Positions 45,432 to 54,679 of a stretch of 64,000 nt of DNA are shown piece after piece (position 1 is the first letter of the stretch; each line of letters begins with the position of its first letter). The stretch is taken from positions 186,001-250,000 of the forward strand of contig NZ_RJKN01000002.1 in the NCBI RefSeq assembly GCF_003751265.1. Direction: 5' to 3'. This DNA comes from Pseudokineococcus lusitanus. GTDB lineage: Bacteria > Actinomycetota > Actinomycetes > Actinomycetales > Quadrisphaeraceae. The notes below the pieces were generated by a model. It made no database searches and was not told where the DNA came from. It saw only the letters and a program-made list of their open reading frames with translations. The position numbers were made by a program, and so were the translations under genes.

Positions 45432-46775
45432 TCAGCGGAAGGCGAAGACGGGCGGGAGGACCACGACGACGACCGCGGCCCACACCACCAGCACGGGCAG
45501 GTAGGCCGTCTGCCAGCGCGCCGGGCGGTCCGCGCCCGCCCGGCCCGCGAGGAAGCGGACGGCCAGCACCGCGGCCACGACGAGGTCCACGAGCAGCACG
45601 GCGTTGAGCCCCAGCGCCGCGACCCGGTTGGGCGTGGGCCCCAGCTCCCCGAGCCGTCCGAGCAGCGACGCCAGCACGAGGGCGTCGAGCACGAGCGCGC
45701 TGACGACGGCGACGAGCTGCACCCGGTCCATGACGCCGGGCCGGCGCGTCGGCTCCTGGGCGGAGAGGGCGTAGAGGACCAGGCCGAGCACGACGAGCAG
45801 CAGCAGGTCGAAGCCGAGGAGGAGGTCGCGGTCGAAGTCGGCCGCGAGGCCCGTCGTCGCGTAGACGACCGCCGAGGCGGCCAGCACGAGCGCCACGAGC
45901 GGCGTGAAGACCGCCGTCAGCACCGGTGCCATGTTCTCGACGACCTGCTGCTTGGCCTCGACGAGCCAGGCGGCCACGACGACGGCGCCCGCCGCGCCGG
46001 AGGGCACGAGCCACAGCAGGACCTGCTCGAGGACGGGCTCCCCGGCGGGCTGGAGCAGCAGCACGGTGAGGCCGACGACCACACCGCCGCCCAGCGCGAC
46101 GAGGGCGTAGTAGACGACCCACTCGCCGGTGAAGCGGACGACGTCCATCCGCGCCTCGTGCGAGCGCCACCGCCCCCCGGCGTGCGCGTGGCCGACGGCC
46201 GCCCACAGCAGCACGGGCAGGTGGAGGACGACGAGCACCTCGGTCGACGAGCCCTCCGCCCAGGGCGGCGCGAGGACGGCGACCGCCCCGACGACGAAGG
46301 GCACCGCCGCGACGAGCCACCCGCGCGGGCCGAGGGCCGCGCCGGCCCGCGTGCCGACGAGCACGACGAGGAACGGCAGGACGAGCAGCACGAGGAGACC
46401 GAGGTCGGCCGGCCGCTCGACCCCCGCGCCGAGCAGCCGCGGCACCTGGACGGCGAGCCCCGCCCCGACCGCCAGCAGGAGGGCCTGCCGGAGCCGGCCG
46501 CGCGAGCGGCGGTCCTCCGCCGGCGGCGCCAGCACCAGCTGCTTCCACAGCCGGTCGCCGTGCTCGCGGGCGTACTCGGCGGACAGCCCGTCGACGGCGC
46601 CGAGGCGCCGCACCGCCACGAGGAAGGCCTCGTCGTCGTCGAGCCCCACGCGCCGGAGGTCCTCGACCTGGTCGCGCAGGTGGCTCTCGAGCTCCTCGAC
46701 GTCGACGCCCGCCACGGCCGGCGACCGGCCGACGTGGGTGCGCCACTCCGCGAGCCGCTGCTCGAGGACGTCCAT
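45432..46775 (-). CDS. multi-pass membrane protein with permease-prefix-like N-terminus
   Basis: 447 residues. Residues ~1-75 form a soluble helical domain (VEELESHLRDQVEDLRRVGLDDDEAFLVAVRRLGAVDGLSAEY) like the 'permease prefix' and HAAS-type domains that go with PadR regulators. About ten membrane helices follow, with a conserved RSHEARMDVVRFTGEWVVYYALVALG segment. Function unknown; such proteins are controlled by the adjacent PadR. The ATG overlaps the PadR stop as TGATG. Confidence 0.75.
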   Translation of the reverse strand: MDVLEQRLAEWRTHVGRSPAVAGVDVEELESHLRDQVEDLRRVGLDDDEAFLVAVRRLGAVDGLSAEYAREHGDRLWKQLVLAPPAEDRRSRGRLRQALLLAVGAGLAVQVPRLLGAGVERPADLGLLVLLVLPFLVVLVGTRAGAALGPRGWLVAAVPFVVGAVAVLAPPWAEGSSTEVLVVLHLPVLLWAAVGHAHAGGRWRSHEARMDVVRFTGEWVVYYALVALGGGVVVGLTVLLLQPAGEPVLEQVLLWLVPSGAAGAVVVAAWLVEAKQQVVENMAPVLTAVFTPLVALVLAASAVVYATTGLAADFDRDLLLGFDLLLLVVLGLVLYALSAQEPTRRPGVMDRVQLVAVVSALVLDALVLASLLGRLGELGPTPNRVAALGLNAVLLVDLVVAAVLAVRFLAGRAGADRPARWQTAYLPVLVVWAAVVVVVLPPVFAFR

Positions 46776-47137
46776 CACGCACCCCCGGGGGCGGGCAGCG
46801 CCGCCGACGGGAGCGAGGGCCAGACGCCCTCGAGCGCCCGGACGACGGCGCCCCACTGCCGCCGCTGCTCGGCGAGCGCGGCCCGCCCCTCGGGCGTGAT
46901 CGCGTAGTACTTGCGCCGTCGACCGCCGGGCGGGGTGCGCCAGTCCGCCGTCACCCAGCGCTGCCGCTCGAGCCGGTGGAGCAGCGGGTAGAGCATGCCG
47001 TCCGCCCACTCCATGTCCCCGCCGCTCACCTCGCGGACTCGCTGCAGGAGGGCGTACCCGTAGGTCTCGCCCTCGCAGAGGATCGCCAGCACGAGCGGCG
47101 ACGCCGAGGCCGCCACGAGGTCCTTGTCGATGCGCAC
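46775..47137 (-). CDS. PadR family transcriptional regulator
   Basis: 120 residues. Winged helix typical of PadR: PLVLAILCEGETYGYALLQRV, MEWADGMLYPLLHRLERQRWV, RRRKYYAITPEGRAAL. The GTG at 47137 follows GGAGGAGGG with ideal spacing; a GTG at 47161 is an alternative. It probably represses itself and the coupled membrane protein through the palindrome at 47170-47181. Confidence 0.9.
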   Translation of the reverse strand: MRIDKDLVAASASPLVLAILCEGETYGYALLQRVREVSGGDMEWADGMLYPLLHRLERQRWVTADWRTPPGGRRRKYYAITPEGRAALAEQRRQWGAVVRALEGVWPSLPSAALPAPGGA

Positions 47138-47169
47138 CGCGCCCTCCTCCGTCCCTGACACCTGGTAGC

Positions 47170-47181
47170 GCTATGCATAGC
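47170..47181. promoter_or_regulatory. palindromic PadR operator candidate
   Basis: Perfect 12-bp palindrome GCTATGCATAGC about 33 nt before the PadR start. TATGCAT inside it could be the -10 box, so binding would block transcription. Confidence 0.55.
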
Positions 47182-47262
47182 ACCGCGAGGTGCCGGTGTC
47201 GCCGACCCGAGGAGGTCTCCCAGGGACTTCCCGGGGAGCGGGCGGGGCGCCACCATCGGGCC

Positions 47263-47646
47263 ATGGCCGACGACGCCCTCGCCGCCCGGGTCCGCGCGCT
47301 GCTCGCCGACGGGCCGGACGCGGCCGACGTCGACGAGCGCCGCATGTTCGGCGGCGTGGCCTTCCTCGTCGGCGGACGGATGGCCGTGGCGGCGAGCGGG
47401 CAGGGCGGGCTCATGGTCCGCGGCGCGCCGGAGGACGCCCGGATCTGGCAGGCCGAGCCGGGCGTCGGACCGCTGCTCATGCGCGGGAGCCCTTCCCGCG
47501 GCTGGGTCCTCGTCGACGTCGACCCCCTCGACGACGACGCGCTCGAGGCGTGGGTGGCCCGCGGCGTCGCCCACGTCCGGGTGCTGGCGGCCGAGGGCGC
47601 GCCCCGTGGGTCGAGGGGCCGTCGCGCGGCGGGACGCGCAGGCTGA
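47263..47646 (+). CDS. TfoX N-terminal domain protein
   Basis: 127 residues with the TfoX_N core: RRMFGGVAFLVGGRMAVAAS, GGLMVRGAPEDA, MRGSPSRGWVLVDVDPLDDDALEAWV. The domain is shared with Sxy/TfoX competence activators, but stand-alone actinobacterial members have no proven role. The C-terminus is Arg/Gly-rich. It precedes the LigD polymerase-domain gene by 4 nt, so the two are likely cotranscribed. Confidence 0.8.
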   Translation: MADDALAARVRALLADGPDAADVDERRMFGGVAFLVGGRMAVAASGQGGLMVRGAPEDARIWQAEPGVGPLLMRGSPSRGWVLVDVDPLDDDALEAWVARGVAHVRVLAAEGAPRGSRGRRAAGRAG

Positions 47647-47650
47647 TCCC

Positions 47651-48607
47651 GTGCCTCCCCGCGCCGAGCCCGACGAGACCCGCCACGGCGTCGCGCTCCA
47701 CCACCTCGACGACGCGCTCTTCGACGGCGCCGGCGCGACGAAGCGCGACCTCGTCGACCACGTCGAGGCCTTCGGCGACCGCCTCCTGCCCGCGCTGGCC
47801 GGACGGCCGCTCACGGTCGTGCGCGTCCGCCCGGGGCAGCGCCCCTTCGTCCAGAAGAACGCGCCGGCGTCGGCCCCGTCGTGGCTGCGGGTGCAGGAGG
47901 TCTGGTCGCCGGCGTCCCGCCGCACCGTCCGCTACCCCGTCGTCGAGCACGTGCGGGACCTCGTGTGGCTGGCCGGCCAGCGCGCCGTCGAGCTGCCCCC
48001 CACGGTCCTCGACGGCGAGGGACGGGTGACCCACCTCGTCCTCGACCTCGACCCGCCGGAGGGCGCAGCGGTCGGGGCCGTCGTCCACGCGGCCCGGCTC
48101 GTGCGCGCGGCGCTCGACGCGGCGGGCCTCGACGCGGCCGTGAAGACGAGCGGGGCGAAGGGCCTGCACGTCGTCGTGCCCGTCCGCGACGTCGAGCCGG
48201 GCGACGCCGCGGCCGCCACCCGGGCGCTGGCGGCCCGGGCCGAGCGGCTGGACCCGGACGCGGCCACGACGGCGTTCGTCGTCGCCGACCGCGGCGGCCG
48301 CGTCTACCTCGACCCGACCCGCGCCGGCGGGGCCACGCTCGCCTGCGTCTGGTCGCCGCGCGCCCGCCCCGGCACGCCCGTCGGCGTGCCGGTGGCGTGG
48401 GACGCGCTCGACGACGTCGTGCCCGGCACTCCGACCGTCCGCACCGCGGCGTCCGTGGTCGGCGACGGCGACCCGTGGCGCGCCGCGCTGCCGGCGCCGC
48501 AGGCGGTACCGGCCGGGCTCGTCGCCGAGGGGCACGATCTCCCGCCGCCCCGGGTGGCGGCGATGCACGAGGGGCGGCGGCGCGCGAGGGAGGCCGGGAG
48601 GTCCTGA
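47651..48607 (+). CDS. LigD-type DNA polymerase/primase domain protein
   Basis: 318 residues of the archaeo-eukaryotic primase fold used in bacterial end joining. The metal-binding DxD is Asp132/Asp134 in LDLDPPEG, and KTSGAKGLHVVVPV (Lys165, His173) is the nucleotide-binding motif. RPFVQKNAP and VYLDPTRAGGATLACVWSPR are also conserved. The ligase and phosphoesterase domains of full LigD are absent and no Ku gene is adjacent, so it is a free-standing polymerase domain. Could fill or extend ends in non-homologous end joining or another repair path. Confidence 0.88.
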   Translation: MPPRAEPDETRHGVALHHLDDALFDGAGATKRDLVDHVEAFGDRLLPALAGRPLTVVRVRPGQRPFVQKNAPASAPSWLRVQEVWSPASRRTVRYPVVEHVRDLVWLAGQRAVELPPTVLDGEGRVTHLVLDLDPPEGAAVGAVVHAARLVRAALDAAGLDAAVKTSGAKGLHVVVPVRDVEPGDAAAATRALAARAERLDPDAATTAFVVADRGGRVYLDPTRAGGATLACVWSPRARPGTPVGVPVAWDALDDVVPGTPTVRTAASVVGDGDPWRAALPAPQAVPAGLVAEGHDLPPPRVAAMHEGRRRAREAGRS

Positions 48608-48645
48608 GCCGCCCCTGGCCCGGCGCGCGCCGGCGCGGGGGCGGC
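48608..48645. terminator. convergent terminator between LigD-pol and RNase J
   Basis: GCCGCCCC (48608-48615) pairs with GGGGCGGC (48638-48645), with a CGGCGCGCGCCG palindrome in the loop. Directly abuts the LigD-pol stop and lies 7 nt from the RNase J stop. Confidence 0.6.
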
Positions 48646-48651
48646 CGCCCC

Positions 48652-50376
48652 TCAGGCGTCCATGACGACGGGGATGATGAGCGGGCTACGCCGGTGCGTG
48701 CGGTGCGCCCAGGTGCTGATGGCCCTGGCGACCAGCTGCTCGAGCTGCTCCTGGTCGTCGACGCCGTCGCGGGCGGCCTTGGCGAGGACCTTCTCGATCG
48801 CCGGGACGACGGCGTCGAAGGTGGTCTCGTCCTGCACGAGCCCGCGGGTGAGGAACTCCGGCCGCTCGACCGACAGCCCCGTGTCGGGGTCGACGGTGAC
48901 GAGGACCGTGATGACACCCTCGGCGGCGAGGGTCCGCCGCTCGGCCAGGGAGTCCTCGGTGGCCCCGCCGACGGTGTTGCCGTCGACGTAGACGTGGTGC
49001 GACGGGACCTTGCCGGTCGCGGCGACCCGGCCGCCCACGAGGTCGATGACGACGCCGTCCTCGGCGACGACGACCCGGTCGGGCTCGACGCCCGTCTTGA
49101 TCGCCAGGTCGGCGTTGGCCCGCAGGTGCCGCCACTCGCCGTGGACGGGCATGACGTTGCGCGGCCTCACGAGGTTGTAGCAGTACACGAGCTCGCCGGC
49201 GCTGGCGTGGCCGGAGACGTGGACCTTGGCGTTGCCCTTGTGGACGACGTTGGCGCCCCACTTGGTGAGCCCGTTGATGACGCGGTAGATCGCGTTCTCG
49301 TTGCCCGGGATGAGCGAGCTGGCGAGCAGCACCGTGTCGCCCTCGCCGATGCGGATCACGTGGTCACGGGTGGCCATCCGCGAGAGCGCGGCCATGGGCT
49401 CGCCCTGGGAGCCGGTGCAGACGAGCGCCACCTTGCGGTCGGGCAGCTTGTCGAGGTCCTTGAGGTCGACCACGAGGCCGTCCGGCACCGTGAGGTAGCC
49501 GAGGTCCCGGGCGATGCCCATGTTGCGGACCATCGAGCGGCCGACGAAGGCGACCTTGCGGCCGTGCGCGTGGGCCGCGTCGAGCACCTGCTGGATGCGG
49601 TGCACGTGGCTGGCGAAGCTCGAGACGACCACCCGTCGCGGCGCGGTGCGGAACACCGTCTCGATGGCCGGCGTGAGCTCCTGCTCGGACAGCGTGAAGC
49701 CCGGGACCTCGGCGTTGGTCGAGTCGGTGAGGAAGAGGTCGACCCCCTCCTCGCCCCAGCGCGCGAAGGCGCGCAGGTCGGTGATCCGGCCGTCGAGGGG
49801 GAACTGGTCCATCTTGAAGTCGCCCGTGTGCACGACGAGGCCCGCCGCGGTGCGGATGCCCACCGCCAGGCTGTCGGGGATGGAGTGGTTGACGGCGGCG
49901 AACTCGAGGTCGAAGGGCCCCAGGTCGCGCCGCTCGCCCTCGCGGACCTCGACGGTGACCGGGCGGATGCCGTGCTCCTGGAGCTTCGCCGAGACGAAGG
50001 CCAGCGTCAGCCTCGACCCCACCAGGGGGATGTCACGCCGCTCGCGCAGCAGGTAGGGCACGCCGCCGATGTGGTCCTCGTGGCCGTGCGTCAGCACGAG
50101 GCCGACGACGTCGTCGAGGCGGTCCCGGAGGAAGGAGAAGTCCGGGAGGATCACGTCGACGCCGGGCTGGTGCTCCTCGGGGAACAGCACCCCGCAGTCG
50201 ACGACGAGCAGCTTCCCGGCGTGCTCGAAGACGGTCATGTTGCGGCCGATCTCGCCGAGCCCGCCCAGCGCGACGACGCGCAGGCCGTCGCGGGGCAGGG
50301 GCGGCGGGGTGCCGAGGCGGGAGTGGGGCTGGGTCTGGGGGAAGGCCTGGCGGCCGCCTCGTCGGGAACGGGTCAT
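48652..50376 (-). CDS. rnj: ribonuclease J
   Basis: 574 residues, metallo-beta-lactamase plus beta-CASP. Zinc motif LTHGHEDHIGG near 98-108, VVDCGVLFPEEH, HTGDFKMDQFP, DSTNAEVPG and the beta-CASP/KH-side motif SGHASAGEL are diagnostic. It is a combined endo- and 5'-3' exoribonuclease for mRNA decay and rRNA processing. Start ATG 50376 is favoured over an ATG 12 codons upstream by the basic N-terminus typical for actinobacteria. Confidence 0.96.
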   Translation of the reverse strand: MTRSRRGGRQAFPQTQPHSRLGTPPPLPRDGLRVVALGGLGEIGRNMTVFEHAGKLLVVDCGVLFPEEHQPGVDVILPDFSFLRDRLDDVVGLVLTHGHEDHIGGVPYLLRERRDIPLVGSRLTLAFVSAKLQEHGIRPVTVEVREGERRDLGPFDLEFAAVNHSIPDSLAVGIRTAAGLVVHTGDFKMDQFPLDGRITDLRAFARWGEEGVDLFLTDSTNAEVPGFTLSEQELTPAIETVFRTAPRRVVVSSFASHVHRIQQVLDAAHAHGRKVAFVGRSMVRNMGIARDLGYLTVPDGLVVDLKDLDKLPDRKVALVCTGSQGEPMAALSRMATRDHVIRIGEGDTVLLASSLIPGNENAIYRVINGLTKWGANVVHKGNAKVHVSGHASAGELVYCYNLVRPRNVMPVHGEWRHLRANADLAIKTGVEPDRVVVAEDGVVIDLVGGRVAATGKVPSHHVYVDGNTVGGATEDSLAERRTLAAEGVITVLVTVDPDTGLSVERPEFLTRGLVQDETTFDAVVPAIEKVLAKAARDGVDDQEQLEQLVARAISTWAHRTHRRSPLIIPVVMDA

Positions 50377-50466
50377 CCCGTGATCGTCCCGGTCCGGGGT
50401 CCCACCGTCCACGTCGGGGGGCGCGCCCAGGCCGTCCGGACCTCGACGCGTCCCCGTCCGCGGTCG

Positions 50467-51477
50467 TCAGCCGCGGCTGACGACGACCTTCCCGACGACC
50501 CGCGAGGACTCCACCAGCAGGTGCGCCGCGCGCAGCGCGTCGGCGTCCAGGGGCGTCAGGTGCTCGGTCATCGTGGTGCGCACGCGGCCGGCGTCCACGA
50601 GGCGGGCGACCTCCTCCAGCAGGTGGTGCTGGTAAGGGTCGTCGGGCAGGGACAGCGGCCGGGTGAACATCAGCTCCCAGTGCCAGGTCTGGCTCTTGGC
50701 CTTGAGCGGGAGCAGGTCCAGCCCGACGGGGTCGTCGACGGCCACCACCGCGCCGTGGACGGGGAGCAGCTCGGCGTAGGCCTCGACGTTCCCGTCGGAG
50801 AAGGCGCTGACGACGTGGTCGACGCCGCCGGGCGCGACCTCCCGCACGGACGCGACGAGGTCGCGGTGGTCGACGACGTGGTGCGCGCCCATCTCGGTCG
50901 CCCAGCGCTCCGACTCCGGGCGGGCAGCGGTGGCGACGACGGTGAGCCCGGTGAGGGCACGGGCCAGCTGGACGACCATGGACCCCACGCCACCGGCACC
51001 ACCGACGACGAGGAGCGTCCCCGTGCTCCCCGCGGTCAGGCGGAGGCGGTCGAAGAGGACCTCCCAGGCCGTGATCGACGTCAGCGGCATCGCGGCGGCC
51101 TCCGCGAAGGACAGCGTCGACGGCTTCGGCCCGACGACCCGCTCGTCGACCAGGTGCAGCGCCGCGTTCGTCCCCGACCGGGCGACGGAGCCGGCGTACC
51201 AGACCTCGTCACCGACGGCGAAGGAGTCGACCTCCGCGCCCACGGCGACGACGACGCCGGCCGCGTCGTAGCCCAGGACCTTGGGGGCGTCCGCGACGTC
51301 GAAGGAGGTCCGCACCTTGTGGTCGACGGGGTTGACCGACACGGCCCGGACCTCGACGAGCAGGTCGTGCGGTCCCGGCGGGTCGAGGGCCACCTCCACC
51401 GGCACGAAGGAGTCGGGGTCCTGCGCCCGTCCGGGCCGCAGGCTGGCGATGGCGGTCGTGGTGCGGGGGGTGGTCAC
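50467..51477 (-). CDS. zinc-type alcohol dehydrogenase-like / quinone oxidoreductase family protein
   Basis: 336 residues of the MDR superfamily. GroES-like half: VRAVSVNPVDHKVR and LGYDAAGVVVAVG. Rossmann half: LLVVGGAGGVGSMVVQLARAL. The catalytic-zinc Cys/His set is missing, as in quinone oxidoreductases, so it likely reduces an enone or quinone with NADPH. GTG start. Alone on its transcript, as far as I can see. Confidence 0.88.
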   Translation of the reverse strand: MTTPRTTTAIASLRPGRAQDPDSFVPVEVALDPPGPHDLLVEVRAVSVNPVDHKVRTSFDVADAPKVLGYDAAGVVVAVGAEVDSFAVGDEVWYAGSVARSGTNAALHLVDERVVGPKPSTLSFAEAAAMPLTSITAWEVLFDRLRLTAGSTGTLLVVGGAGGVGSMVVQLARALTGLTVVATAARPESERWATEMGAHHVVDHRDLVASVREVAPGGVDHVVSAFSDGNVEAYAELLPVHGAVVAVDDPVGLDLLPLKAKSQTWHWELMFTRPLSLPDDPYQHHLLEEVARLVDAGRVRTTMTEHLTPLDADALRAAHLLVESSRVVGKVVVSRG

Positions 51478-51524
51478 GGAGACTCCCCAGCGGCGATCGG
51501 GTGGGCGCTATTCCTGGTCCGGCG

Positions 51525-52850
51525 TCAGGCCCGCCAGAGCGGCCGTGTCCGCCACACCTGCTGCAGCGGCAGCACCAGGACCCCGCGCGCGGCGAGGTCC
51601 CGCCGCGCCTGCCGCCGGGTCCGCACGACCATGACGAGCCCCAGCGCCCACCCGACGTACTGGACGGCGAAGGCCCAGCGGAAGTCGGCGAGGGTCGGCG
51701 TCGACGTCCCCGCGAGCAGGTCGAGCACGACGCCGACCGCGAGCACCGTCAGCAGCGACGCCGTGAAGCCGCCCGTGTTGACGAGGCCGGTGGCGCTGCC
51801 GAGGCGGTCCGGCGGGTTGTAGGTGCGGGCGAGGTCGAAGCCGACCATCGAGCCCGGGCCGCCGGCCGACAGGACGAGCACGAGGACGACGAGCAGCACC
51901 GGCGGGACGCCGCCCGGCCACAGGAGGACGAGCGTCCACACGACGACGGTGACGCCGACGATGCCGAGGACGAGGTTCGAGCGGCGGAGCGGGTGCAGCG
52001 CCGTCAGTCGACCGAGCACCGGACCGGCCGCCACGGCCCCGCCGACGAGGACGGTGAGCATCGAGCCGGCCGCCACCGTCGACAGGCCGAGCCCCTGCGT
52101 CATGAACGGGAATCCCCACAGCAGGGCGAAGACCATGCCCGCGAACTGCGAGGAGAAGTGGCACCAGAAGCCGAGCCGCGTCCCGGGCTCGCGCCACGCC
52201 GACGCCAGCTCGCCGCGGACCTGACGGACGGTGCGGTGCGTGCGGACGACGACGGCGTCCGGCGGCGAGTCCCGCAGCGCCACGAGGACGAGGACGGCCA
52301 CGAGCGCGCCCACCGCGGCGGCGCCGCCGAAGGCCACCGACCACCCGGGGCCGGCGAGGACGGCGGCCAGCGGCACGGCCGAGAGCACCTGCCCCAGCTG
52401 GCCGACCATCCCCGTCACCTGCGTGAGGACGGGCACGCGCTGCGGCGGGAACCACGCCGGCACGAGGCGGAGCACGCTGATGAAGGTCATGGCGTCGCCG
52501 AGGCCGACGAGCACGCGGCCGGCGAAGGCGCCGGGCACCGCGGTCGTCACGGCGAGGACGGTCTGCCCCGCCACCATGACCAGCGCGCCCGCGAGGAGGA
52601 GGCGCTTGGTGCCGAAGCGGTCGAGCAGCACCCCGACGGGGATCTGCATCGCCGCGTAGACGACCAGCTGGACGACGGCGAAGGTCGACAGGACCGCGGC
52701 GCCCGTCGAGAAGCGCTCCAGCGCGGACGGTCCCGCGACCCCGAGCGACGTCCGGTTGAAGATCGCGATGATGTAGGCCAGCAGCCCGACGCCCCACACG
52801 AGGTACGCCCGGCCCGACGCGCGCCGGCCGACGGCGACGGCCGCGCTCAC
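51525..52850 (-). CDS. MFS transporter
   Basis: 441 residues with about 12 hydrophobic segments. The A-like motif after helix 2 is GVLLDRFGTKRLLLAG. The central loop RDSPPDAVVVRTHRTVRQV is basic. Substrate unknown. It is coupled by GTGA to the GntR regulator gene, which should respond to the transported acid or sugar. Confidence 0.88.
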   Translation of the reverse strand: MSAAVAVGRRASGRAYLVWGVGLLAYIIAIFNRTSLGVAGPSALERFSTGAAVLSTFAVVQLVVYAAMQIPVGVLLDRFGTKRLLLAGALVMVAGQTVLAVTTAVPGAFAGRVLVGLGDAMTFISVLRLVPAWFPPQRVPVLTQVTGMVGQLGQVLSAVPLAAVLAGPGWSVAFGGAAAVGALVAVLVLVALRDSPPDAVVVRTHRTVRQVRGELASAWREPGTRLGFWCHFSSQFAGMVFALLWGFPFMTQGLGLSTVAAGSMLTVLVGGAVAAGPVLGRLTALHPLRRSNLVLGIVGVTVVVWTLVLLWPGGVPPVLLVVLVLVLSAGGPGSMVGFDLARTYNPPDRLGSATGLVNTGGFTASLLTVLAVGVVLDLLAGTSTPTLADFRWAFAVQYVGWALGLVMVVRTRRQARRDLAARGVLVLPLQQVWRTRPLWRA

Positions 52851-53521
52851 CGGGCGTCCCGCAGGACGTCGCGCGCGCTGCGGACGTGCTCGCGCGTCAG
52901 CCGCCGGAAGGCCGGGCCGTCACCGGCCGCGAGCGCGGCGAGCAGGCCCTCGTGCTCGCGCACCGCCCGCTCGCGGCGGGGCGGGTCCATGTCCATCGCC
53001 GCGGCGCCCATGCACAGCTGGCGGTCGCGCAGCGAGGCGTAGAGGCGGGACAGGACGGCGTTGCCGGCGGCCTCGACGACGGCCTCGTGGAAGGCGCGGT
53101 CCGCCTCGACGAGCGCGGCGGCGTCGTCGGCCGCCAGCGCCGCGCGCATCGCCGCCAGGTGCTCCTCCAGCGCGGGCACGAGCCGGGCGGACCGCTCGAG
53201 CGCCCGCGGGGCCGCCCACTCCTCGACGAGCTCCCGGGCCTCGAGGACGTCGCGGGCCTCGGCGTCGGTGACCGCGAGGACCAGCGCGCCCCGCTTGGGG
53301 AAGAGCTCGACGAGGCGCTCGGCCTGCAGCCGCAGCAGCGCCTCGCGGACCGGGGTGCGGGAGACGCCGACCCGCTCGGCCACCTCGCCCTCGGTGACGA
53401 GGGTGCCGCCCGGGTACGTGCGGTCGAGGACGCCGCGCTTGAGGTGGGCGTAGGCCCGCTCGGAGGCCGGCGCGCCCTCCGCGGTCTCGGCGGGGTCGGC
53501 GACGGCGGGGCTGGGGCGCAT
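52847..53521 (-). CDS. GntR family regulator (FCD type) of the MFS transporter
   Basis: 224 residues. Winged helix ~22-85 (AYAHLKRGVLDRTYPGG; VAERVGVSRTPVREALLRLQ), FCD domain ~95-215 with EADRAFHEAVVEAAGNAVL. First gene of a two-gene leftward operon. GATGCATC (53522-53529) abuts the ATG and may be its operator, giving autoregulation; the divergent LLM gene could be under the same control. Confidence 0.88.
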   Translation of the reverse strand: MRPSPAVADPAETAEGAPASERAYAHLKRGVLDRTYPGGTLVTEGEVAERVGVSRTPVREALLRLQAERLVELFPKRGALVLAVTDAEARDVLEARELVEEWAAPRALERSARLVPALEEHLAAMRAALAADDAAALVEADRAFHEAVVEAAGNAVLSRLYASLRDRQLCMGAAAMDMDPPRRERAVREHEGLLAALAAGDGPAFRRLTREHVRSARDVLRDAR

Positions 53522-53610
53522 GATGCATCCATGGTGCGTCCCGGACGTGTCCCGGTGGGGCGCCGTCTCAGCGCGCGGGACACCCGACGCCGCCCCTAGC
53601 GTCCGGCGCC
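53522..53610. promoter_or_regulatory. divergent gap: GATGCATC dyad and TAGCGT box
   Basis: Palindrome GATGCATC at 53522-53529 touches the GntR start. On the plus strand TAGCGT at 53597-53602 ends 8 nt before the LLM gene ATG, a likely -10 for a leaderless mRNA. Confidence 0.5.
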
Positions 53611-54678
53611 ATGACGGTCGTCGGCTTCCACGCCTCGCACGAGCAGATACCCCCCAGCCGCCTCCTCGAGGACGTCGTGCACGCCGAGGAGGTCGGGTTC
53701 TCGGCGGCGATGTGCTCCGACCACATCACCCCCTGGGGCACCGACCAGGGCCAGTCCGGCTTCGCCTGGAGCTGGCTGGGCGCCGCGCTCGCCCGCACCG
53801 ACCTCACCTTCGGCGTCGTCCACGCCCCCGGGCAGCGCTACCACCCGGCCGTCTCCGCGCAGATGGTCGCGACGCTCGCCGAGATGTTCCCGCAGCGCTT
53901 CTGGGCCGCGCTCGGCACCGGCCAGTACATGAACGAGCACGTCACCGGGCAGGGCTGGCCGGAGAAGACCGAGCGCGACGCCCGGCTCGCCGAGACCGTC
54001 GACGTGATGCGCCGGCTGCTGGCCGGCGAGGAGGTCACCCACGTCGGCCGGGTCGTCGTCGACCGCGCGAAGGTCTGGAGCCGCCCGCCCGCCGCGGCGG
54101 CGCCGGGCCTGCTCGCCGCCGCCATCACCCCCCGCACCGCGGGCTGGGCCGGCTCGTGGGCCGACGGGCTCATCACGGTCAACTCCTCGCCCGACGTCCT
54201 GCGCGAGGTCCTCGGCGCCTACCGCGAGGGCGGCGGCACGGGCCCGGCCTGCCTGCAGGTCCACGTCGCGTGGGCGCCCACCCACGACGAGGCGCTGGCG
54301 ACGGCGCACCACCAGTGGCGCACCAACGTCTTCGGCTCCCACGTGCTCGCCGACCTGGCGACGCCGGACCAGTTCGACGACGTCGGCCGCCAGGTGCAGC
54401 CGCCGGGCGTCGACGGGCCCGTCGTCGTCGAGCACGACCTGGGCCGGCTCGCCGAGCGGCTCGTCGAGATGCGCGACGTCGGCTTCGACCGGCTCTACCT
54501 CCACCACGTCGGCCAGGACCAGCGCGCCTGGCTCGACGCCGCGGGGACGCACCTGCTGCCGCAGCTCGACGTCACGGCCCCCGAGCCGCTCGTCGGCCGG
54601 GTCGGCCCGGGCACGACGGCGCGGGCGCTCGCCGGGCGCAGCCGGACCTCGCGCCTCGACGTGCCGGTGGGGGGCTGA
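53611..54678 (+). CDS. luciferase-like flavin oxidoreductase (TIGR03885-like)
   Basis: 355 residues, LLM TIM-barrel. VVGFHASHEQIPPSRLLEDV, GFSAAMCSDHITPWG, GQYMNEHVTGQGWP and WADGLITVNSSPDVL resemble the 'probable non-F420 flavinoid oxidoreductase' group, which I recall lying beside GH13 genes, as here. Substrate is unknown. It is followed after 1 nt by the GH13 gene, so coexpression is certain and a link to an alpha-glucan or trehalose metabolite is possible. Confidence 0.8.
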   Translation: MTVVGFHASHEQIPPSRLLEDVVHAEEVGFSAAMCSDHITPWGTDQGQSGFAWSWLGAALARTDLTFGVVHAPGQRYHPAVSAQMVATLAEMFPQRFWAALGTGQYMNEHVTGQGWPEKTERDARLAETVDVMRRLLAGEEVTHVGRVVVDRAKVWSRPPAAAAPGLLAAAITPRTAGWAGSWADGLITVNSSPDVLREVLGAYREGGGTGPACLQVHVAWAPTHDEALATAHHQWRTNVFGSHVLADLATPDQFDDVGRQVQPPGVDGPVVVEHDLGRLAERLVEMRDVGFDRLYLHHVGQDQRAWLDAAGTHLLPQLDVTAPEPLVGRVGPGTTARALAGRSRTSRLDVPVGG

Positions 54679-54679
54679 C

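Noticed and set aside
47881-51822. 1313-codon plus-strand frame across LigD-pol, RNase J and ADH genes
   Set aside because: Antisense or out-of-frame to three well-supported genes; no domain visible.
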